Shown: in pieces, positions 12,402 to 17,250 of the stretch
How the letters are laid out: the number at the start of each line of letters is the position of its first letter
Position numbering within the stretch: the stretch's first letter is position 1
Source: DATEPR01 sp036269975
GTDB taxonomy: Bacteria; Actinomycetota; Actinomycetes; Mycobacteriales; Pseudonocardiaceae
Assembly (NCBI GenBank): GCA_036269975.1
Contig: DATBDL010000001.1
Span: forward strand, 1 to 17,250
Direction of reading: 5' to 3'
Length of the DNA stretch: 17,250 nt
The notes under the pieces: model-generated
Told to the model about the DNA's origin: nothing
Database searches by the model: none
What the model saw: the letters and a program-made list of their open reading frames with translations, nothing else
Translations under genes and position numbers: made by a program

Positions 12402-15229
12402 TGCCGTACTACGACGACGTGACTCCCGGTGCTGGCGTGTTGCCGCCGAGGTCGACATCGGACTCCGACGCGCCGGCACTCGTGCTGGACGGTGACTGGC
12501 GGTTTCGCCTGTACCCGACCGCGAACGGGTGCGGCGACGACCCCGATGTGGACCACGCTGACTGGGACGTGCTCGCGGTGCCGTCGCACTGGCAACTGCA
12601 CGGCCACGACTCCCCCGCCTACACGAACGTCGCCTACCCGTTCCCGATCGATCCGCCGTACGTGCCGGACGACAACCCGACCGGCGAGTACCGGCGCGAG
12701 TTCACGCTGCCGGCCGACTGGCCGGCCGACGACACCGTGCTGCGCTTCGACGGCGTCGACTCGTGTTTCCGGGTTTGGCTCAACGGCACCGAACTGGGCC
12801 ACGCCAAGGGCAGCCGGCTGCCGGCCGAGTTCGCGGCCGCCGGCCTGCGTGCCGGCCGCAACGTGGTCGCCGTGCGGGTGCACCAGTGGTCGGCCGGCAG
12901 TTACCTCGAGGACCAGGACATGTGGTGGCTGTCCGGGATCTTCCGTGGCGTCACGCTGCTGGCACGTCCCGCCGACGGCCTGCCGGACCACTTCGTGCAC
13001 GCCGACTACGACCACGCCACCGGCGCCGGCAAGCTGCGCGTCGACACCGATCGGGCGGCCCTGCTGAGCGTGCCCGAACTCGGGCTGCACGACGTCCCCA
13101 CCAACGAAACCCATGCCGTCGGCCAGGTCCGGCCGTGGTCGGCCGAGGACCCGCACCGGTATCACGGCACGCTGAGCACGGCAGGCGAAACCGTCGCGAT
13201 CCGGATCGGGTTCCGCACCGTCGCGATAGCGGACGGCCGACTGCTGGTCAACGGCCGGCCGGTGCTGCTGCGTGGCGTGAACCGGCACGAGTGGCATCCG
13301 GAGCACGGCAGGGCCGTGCCGCGCGAGACGATGCTCGCGGACGTGCTGCTGATGAAGCGGCACAACGTCAACGCCGTGCGCACCAGCCACTATCCGCCAC
13401 ACCCGCACTTCCTCGACCTGTGCGACGAGTACGGGCTGTGGGTCGTCGACGAGTGCGACCTGGAGACGCACGGGTTCCTGTTCGCGAACTGGCGCCGCAA
13501 CCCGAGCGACGACCCGGCGTGGGCCGACGCGCTGCTGGATCGCATGCGGCGCACGGTGGAACGCGACAAGAACCATCCGTCGGTGATCATGTGGTCGCTG
13601 GGCAACGAGTCCGGCACCGGCCGGAACCTGGCCGCGATGGCGGACTGGGCACACGGCCGCGACCCGAGCCGGCCGCTGCACTACGAGGGCGACTGGAACT
13701 GCGCCTACACCGACGTCTACAGCCGGATGTACCACCCGCACGCCGACGTCGACGAGATCGGCCGCGCCGTCGAGCCGCCGCCCGACGACGCGACCGCCGA
13801 CGCGCACCGCAGGACGCTGCCGTTCGTGCTGTGCGAGTACGCGCACGCCATGGGCAACGGGCCGGGCGGTCTGACCGACTACCAGGAGCTGTTCGAGGCG
13901 TATCCGCGCTGCGCGGGCGGTTTCGTGTGGGAGTGGATCGACCACGGCATCCCGCGCCCAACGACCGGCGACTACGCCTACGGCGGCGACTTCGGCGAAC
14001 CCCTGCACGACGGCCATTTCATCGCCGACGGCCTCGTATTCCCCGACCGCACGCCGAGTCCGGGCCTGGTGGAGCTGAAGAAGGTCGTCGAGCCGGTCCG
14101 GATCGTGATCGACGGCGGCATTGCACGGATCACGAACGCCTACGACGCTGTCGACACCGGGCATCTCGCGTTCGAGTGGTCGGTTTCGCAGGACGGCATG
14201 GTTGTTGCCACGGGCGCACTGGACGTGCCGGTGCTGGCGGCCGGCGAGTCCGTCGACGTGCCGCTGCCGACGTTCGTCGAGGACGACGGTGAGACCTGGG
14301 TGACCGTGCGGGCACTGTTGGCGGCCGACACCGCGTGGGCGCCGGCGGGGCACGAAGTCGCCTGGGGCCAGGCGGCGGTCCGGGTGCCGACACGGGTGTT
14401 CCCGAGGTCCAGCGCCGCGCTGACCGGCGGCCGGCTCGGGCCGGGCGTGTTCGACGAACTCGGGCGGCTCACCGCGATCGGCGGCCTGTCGGTGGACGGG
14501 CCACGGCTGGATCTGTGGCGGGCGCCGACCGACAACGACGAGGGCCACCACGGTTTCCCGGTGGCCGAGGGCTGGCGCGCGCTCGGCCTGCACCGGCTGC
14601 GGCACCGGGTCCAGGCCGTGACGACCGGATCGACCTGGCTGACGGTGACCACCAGGGTCGGCGGAGCAGCGACCGACCTGGCCTTCGACGCGGTGTACAC
14701 GTGGGTCGCCGAGGACGACCGGCTCGGCCTGACCGTGGACGTGCAGCCGGTCGGCGAGTGGTACGGCGTGCTGCCGAGGGTGGGCGTGCGGATGGCGGTA
14801 CCGGAGTCGTTGGGCCGAATCACGTGGTACGGCGCCGGACCAGGTGAGTCCTATCCGGACAGTCGGCAAGCCGTGCGAGTGGGGCGGTTCGCGCTGGACG
14901 TGGACGAGTGGCAGACGCCGTACGTGTACCCGCAGGAGAACGGGCACCGCTCCGACGTGCGCTGGGCGACACTGGCCGACGGCGATGGCACGGGACTGCG
15001 GATCGAGGGCGATCCGGTGTTCGGGCTGACAGCGCGCCGCTGGACCGGCGAGGACCTGACCGAGGCGCGGCACACTGGCGAGCTGCGCCCGCGCGACCGG
15101 ATCTGGCTGAACCTGGATGCGGCGCAGCAGGGACTCGGTTCGGCGTCGTGCGGGCCGGGCGTTCTGCCGAGCTACGAGTTGCGGCCGGGGCCGGTCACGC
15201 TGCGTCTCGCGCTGTCGACTTTCCGATAA
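12401..15229 (+). CDS. Beta-galactosidase, glycoside hydrolase family 2
   Basis: A 942-residue LacZ-type GH2 enzyme, cleaving terminal beta-galactosides in the cytoplasm (no signal peptide). Domains in order: jelly-roll sugar-binding (about 28-190, with GSYLEDQDMWWLSGIFR), a short immunoglobulin-like domain, the TIM barrel (about 265-560), a second immunoglobulin-like domain and the C-terminal beta-galactosidase small-chain domain. RGVNRHEWHPE (291-301) opens the barrel. The acid/base is E403 in GNESG and the nucleophile is E479 in CEYAHAMGNG; their spacing of 76 equals that of E. coli LacZ (461/537). It is about 80 residues shorter than E. coli LacZ, mainly in the N-terminal region and the first linker domain. 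By alignment from memory, sodium-ligand N604 of LacZ is Asp543 here. GTG 12401 is chosen because a TATAAT box ends 6 nt before it. No sugar transporter is adjacent. Confidence 0.93.
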   Translation: MPYYDDVTPGAGVLPPRSTSDSDAPALVLDGDWRFRLYPTANGCGDDPDVDHADWDVLAVPSHWQLHGHDSPAYTNVAYPFPIDPPYVPDDNPTGEYRREFTLPADWPADDTVLRFDGVDSCFRVWLNGTELGHAKGSRLPAEFAAAGLRAGRNVVAVRVHQWSAGSYLEDQDMWWLSGIFRGVTLLARPADGLPDHFVHADYDHATGAGKLRVDTDRAALLSVPELGLHDVPTNETHAVGQVRPWSAEDPHRYHGTLSTAGETVAIRIGFRTVAIADGRLLVNGRPVLLRGVNRHEWHPEHGRAVPRETMLADVLLMKRHNVNAVRTSHYPPHPHFLDLCDEYGLWVVDECDLETHGFLFANWRRNPSDDPAWADALLDRMRRTVERDKNHPSVIMWSLGNESGTGRNLAAMADWAHGRDPSRPLHYEGDWNCAYTDVYSRMYHPHADVDEIGRAVEPPPDDATADAHRRTLPFVLCEYAHAMGNGPGGLTDYQELFEAYPRCAGGFVWEWIDHGIPRPTTGDYAYGGDFGEPLHDGHFIADGLVFPDRTPSPGLVELKKVVEPVRIVIDGGIARITNAYDAVDTGHLAFEWSVSQDGMVVATGALDVPVLAAGESVDVPLPTFVEDDGETWVTVRALLAADTAWAPAGHEVAWGQAAVRVPTRVFPRSSAALTGGRLGPGVFDELGRLTAIGGLSVDGPRLDLWRAPTDNDEGHHGFPVAEGWRALGLHRLRHRVQAVTTGSTWLTVTTRVGGAATDLAFDAVYTWVAEDDRLGLTVDVQPVGEWYGVLPRVGVRMAVPESLGRITWYGAGPGESYPDSRQAVRVGRFALDVDEWQTPYVYPQENGHRSDVRWATLADGDGTGLRIEGDPVFGLTARRWTGEDLTEARHTGELRPRDRIWLNLDAAQQGLGSASCGPGVLPSYELRPGPVTLRLALSTFR

Positions 15230-15254
15230 CAGGCTTACGTTCGACAGCGGGGGA

Positions 15255-15326
15255 TTGACGGCACGGCCAGGCGATGCAACGGTCGTCCCCACGTCGACAC
15301 CCCCCGACTTCGACGTGCCAGGTGAT
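15255..15326 (+). promoter_or_regulatory. Candidate promoter and ribosome binding site for the secreted DMFase-like gene
   Basis: TTGACG (15255-15260) is followed after 17 nt by AACGGT (15278-15283), a weak -10 box, in the 101-bp gap after the beta-galactosidase stop. AGGTGA (15320-15325) lies 5 nt before the ATG at 15331 and can serve as ribosome binding site. Read-through from the beta-galactosidase gene is also possible, as no terminator is visible between them. Confidence 0.35.
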
Positions 15327-15330
15327 CGAG

Positions 15331-16977
15331 ATGCCGCGTCCAAGCTGGCGCTTGGCCATGATCTGCCTCACCGGTGTGCTGGTGGCGACCGGAATCGCCC
15401 TGCTGGCCGGACATCGGCCACAGCCGGTGAGCGCGACGGCCACGCAGGGCGTAGGCGGTGGCGGGCCGTCGGACACCAGCAGCCCCCTCGCCCTGACGCA
15501 GGAGGGCGCGGACGGCGTCACGGCGAACTGGGTCACGGTGGAGAACGCGTTGCAGGGGACGTCGAACTGGCGTATCACGAACGCGCCCGCAACCGGTTTC
15601 GTCGAGGGTTTCGCGGACACGACGTACGCCAAGGCCGGCCAGGCGGTCCGGCTGTACGTGTCGACGTCGGCGGCGAGTTTCCACGTCGAGGCGTACCGGA
15701 TCGGTTACTACGACGGGCAGGGCGGGCGGCTGGTGTGGGCGTCGCCGAACTACGGCGGGCAGCAACAACCGGCGTGCGGGGTGACGGCCGGCGTGAACCT
15801 GGTGTCGTGCGACAACTGGTCGTCCGAGCTGTCGATGCAGGTCACGCAGTCGTTCCCGCAGGGCGACTACCTGTTGAAGCTCATCGGGGCGGACAACGAA
15901 CAGAGCTACGTGCCGCTGACAGTGTGGGACCCGAACAGCCAGGCGACGTACGTGGTGAAGAACGACGTGTTCACGTGGCAGTCATGGAACGACTACGGCG
16001 GTTTCGACTTCTACGCCGGGACGGGCAACTGCCCGGCGAAGGTGTATCCGCCGTGCGCGCGGGCAAGGGTGGTCAGCTACGACCGGCCGTACGCCGGCGG
16101 TCAGGGTGCGGCGGACTTCCTGACACTGGAGGCGCCGCTGGTGCGCTTCGCGGAGCAGCACGGTCTGGACGTCGCGTACGTGAACGACCTGACGGTGCAG
16201 CAGAATCCGGACGTACTCGAGCACCATCGCGCACTGCTGTCATTAGGCCACGACGAGTCCTGGTCGTTAGGTGAGCGGAACGCCGTGACGCAGGCAGAAG
16301 GCGCCGGCCTGAACGTGGCGTTCTTCGGCGCGGCCGCGATCCTGGCCCACGTGCGAACGCAGCCGTCGCCACTGGGTACGGACCGGCAGTTGGTGGACTA
16401 TCGGGACGCCACCACAGATCCGTTGAACAGCAACGGAGATCCAGGCGAAGTCACAGGCAACACGTGGGCGTCACCGCCGACGAGCAGACCGGGCGCAGCG
16501 CTGATCGGCGAGGCGTTCAACGGCACGTTGAACGCCGGCGTACGCGCGCCGCTGTCCGTGGCCGACCCGACATCGTGGATCTTCGCGGGCAGCGGACTGA
16601 CAGGTGGATCGGCGGTACAGAATCTGATCGGGTCCGATGTGGACAGTCTGGAGCCGGCGCCGAGCGTGCCCAACACAGTGCAGGTGCTGGCCCACTCGGC
16701 CCTGACAGCCAGCCAGGCACAGCCGACGACTCGCAATGGCGCGGTCTTCTACTCCGACATGACCTACTACAGCGATCCGACGTCCAGTGCCGGAGTGTGG
16801 GACAGCGGTACCAGCAACTGGATACCAGCACTGGGCGACTGCATCGGGTCGACACCGTGCCCGGCCGGCGCGGTGGGCGCGATGACGGGGAACCTGCTGA
16901 AACTGTTCGGGACGGGGCCGGCGGGCCGGACACAGCCGTCACGTCCCAACTGGCGGAACTTCTATCCGGCCGCCTAG
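15331..16977 (+). CDS. Secreted protein with N,N-dimethylformamidase large-subunit-like domain
   Basis: A 548-residue exported protein. The N-terminus MPRPSWRLAM plus a hydrophobic run (about 9-26) and VSATA near 33-37 look like a Sec signal peptide or anchor. The body contains FHVEAYRIGYYDGQGGRLV, cysteine pairs likely to form disulfides (ACGV...VSCDNW; GNCPAKVYPPCAR), and the segment SYDRPY...FLTLEAPLVRFAEQHGLDVAYVND...LLSLGHDESWS...GLNVAFFGAAAIL. This is the core of the dimethylformamidase beta-subunit-like family, which has a ThuA/amidotransferase-like fold. Many relatives read GHDEYW where this one has GHDESW (S310), so activity is uncertain and the substrate is unknown. Two TTA leucine codons (16243 and 16267) fall within 27 bp, and an ATA occurs at 16822. 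The frame stays open upstream to 15274, but the ATG at 15331 has the ribosome binding site and begins the signal sequence. Confidence 0.83.
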   Translation: MPRPSWRLAMICLTGVLVATGIALLAGHRPQPVSATATQGVGGGGPSDTSSPLALTQEGADGVTANWVTVENALQGTSNWRITNAPATGFVEGFADTTYAKAGQAVRLYVSTSAASFHVEAYRIGYYDGQGGRLVWASPNYGGQQQPACGVTAGVNLVSCDNWSSELSMQVTQSFPQGDYLLKLIGADNEQSYVPLTVWDPNSQATYVVKNDVFTWQSWNDYGGFDFYAGTGNCPAKVYPPCARARVVSYDRPYAGGQGAADFLTLEAPLVRFAEQHGLDVAYVNDLTVQQNPDVLEHHRALLSLGHDESWSLGERNAVTQAEGAGLNVAFFGAAAILAHVRTQPSPLGTDRQLVDYRDATTDPLNSNGDPGEVTGNTWASPPTSRPGAALIGEAFNGTLNAGVRAPLSVADPTSWIFAGSGLTGGSAVQNLIGSDVDSLEPAPSVPNTVQVLAHSALTASQAQPTTRNGAVFYSDMTYYSDPTSSAGVWDSGTSNWIPALGDCIGSTPCPAGAVGAMTGNLLKLFGTGPAGRTQPSRPNWRNFYPAA

Positions 16978-17101
16978 AGGTTGGCCGAGCAACGCAGACG
17001 GACCGCGAAAGCCGGCCCCGAACACAGCCGCCGCCCAGCAACGCAAGAGGCTCAAAGCACCGCACCCACCACAGAAGCAGGCCGGCAAGAACCAAAACAT
17101 G

Positions 17102-17145
17102 CGGGGTGACCCCGAACAAAGGGATCAACCTGGGGTTGCTTGATC
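17102..17145. repeat. Two short stem-loops downstream of the DMFase-like gene
   Basis: CGGGG-TGA-CCCCG (17102-17114) is a perfect 5-bp hairpin. GATCAA (17123-17128) and TTGATC (17140-17145) form a second stem with an 11-nt loop; an alternative CAACC/GGTTG pairing (17126-17130/17134-17138) competes with it. They lie about 125-170 bp after the stop codon. No T-run follows, so intrinsic termination is doubtful, though such structures may act as transcript ends in actinomycetes. Confidence 0.35.
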
Positions 17146-17169
17146 ATTTCTGCCTCACCCCGATCCATG

Positions 17170-17181
17170 CCGCACGTGCGG
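17170..17181. repeat. Perfect 12-bp palindrome
   Basis: CCGCACGTGCGG reads the same on both strands. It sits between the two structured blocks of the 273-bp non-coding tail. It could be a protein-binding site or part of the neighbouring repeat element. Confidence 0.35.
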
Positions 17182-17193
17182 TCGGTGGTGTGT

Positions 17194-17250
17194 TGTCAAG
17201 GGTGGCGTAGCCATCGGCGGAGCCGACGCGACGCAGGAGCGCCCTTGACA
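17194..17250. repeat. Structured inverted-repeat element at window end
   Basis: TGTCAAGGG (17194-17202) and CCCTTGACA (17242-17250) form a perfect 9-bp inverted repeat around 39 nt. The interior holds GGC-GTA-GCC (17204-17212) and TCGGC-GGA-GCCGA (17214-17226), giving a branched fold. The right arm is the last base pair of the window, so the element may continue. No transposase is visible. It may be a dispersed non-coding repeat, a miniature element or the end of an insertion sequence. Confidence 0.45.

Noticed and set aside
12290..15343. Very long open frame on the minus strand opposite the beta-galactosidase gene.
   Set aside because: Its translation is low-complexity, rich in Arg, Val, Gln and His, and matches no family. 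It is the usual antisense open frame produced by strong G/C third-position bias in the real gene.
17102..17145. Intrinsic terminator for the DMFase-like gene.
   Set aside because: The hairpins are short and not followed by a T-run, and they start about 125 bp after the stop codon. Listed only as repeats.
17194..17250. End of an insertion sequence with terminal inverted repeats.
   Set aside because: Both arms lie within 57 bp, no transposase remnant or target duplication is visible, and the sequence stops at the window edge. A mobile origin remains only one option.

Overview
The window is high-GC (roughly 70% by eye) actinobacterial chromosome. Rare TTA, ATA and AGA codons, -10 boxes of the TANNNT type placed just before start codons, and a GabT that closely matches the mycobacterial type all fit an actinomycete. 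A member of the Pseudonocardiales is plausible but not proven. I see no tRNA, rRNA, CRISPR array, transposase or phage gene. The longest gene-free stretches are 3543-3827 (285 bp) and 16978-17250 (273 bp).

Layout. (1) 29-1172, minus strand: a two-gene unit of a six-helix membrane protein followed by an NTF2/SnoaL-like small protein, driven by a near-consensus promoter at 1215-1243. (2) 1305-2660, plus: GABA aminotransferase (gabT), convergent with (3) 2718-3542, minus: a proline-iminopeptidase-like alpha/beta hydrolase. (4) 3828-5030, plus: an M19 membrane-type dipeptidase with an intact zinc-ligand set. (5) 5056-10669, minus: five genes in line, namely an MFS exporter, a small four-helix membrane protein, a MoxR-type AAA+ ATPase, a VWA/CoxE-type protein overlapping it by 4 nt, and a GT87-family polyprenol-dependent mannosyltransferase-like protein. 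(6) 10753-11787, plus: a regulator-like protein made of two tandem MarR-like winged-helix halves, divergent from the MFS gene. (7) 11784-12368, minus: a TetR regulator, divergent from (8) 12401-15229, plus: a GH2 beta-galactosidase. The two genes share a 10-bp palindrome that holds a TATAAT box on each strand. (9) 15331-16977, plus: a secreted protein with an N,N-dimethylformamidase large-subunit-like domain and two TTA codons. (10) 16978-17250: a non-coding tail with several inverted repeats, ending in a 9-bp inverted repeat at the window edge.

How the genes may work together. The MoxR and VWA genes are almost certainly a functional chaperone pair. The TetR gene probably regulates the divergent beta-galactosidase, itself, or both. 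The duplicated MarR-like protein may control the divergent MFS exporter. The remaining genes look like ordinary accessory metabolism without a shared pathway. I did not find a clearly new multi-gene defence or biosynthetic system. The most unusual items are the repeated leaderless-start architecture, the pseudo-dimeric MarR-like protein, the TTA-containing secreted dimethylformamidase-like gene and the structured repeat at the right end.
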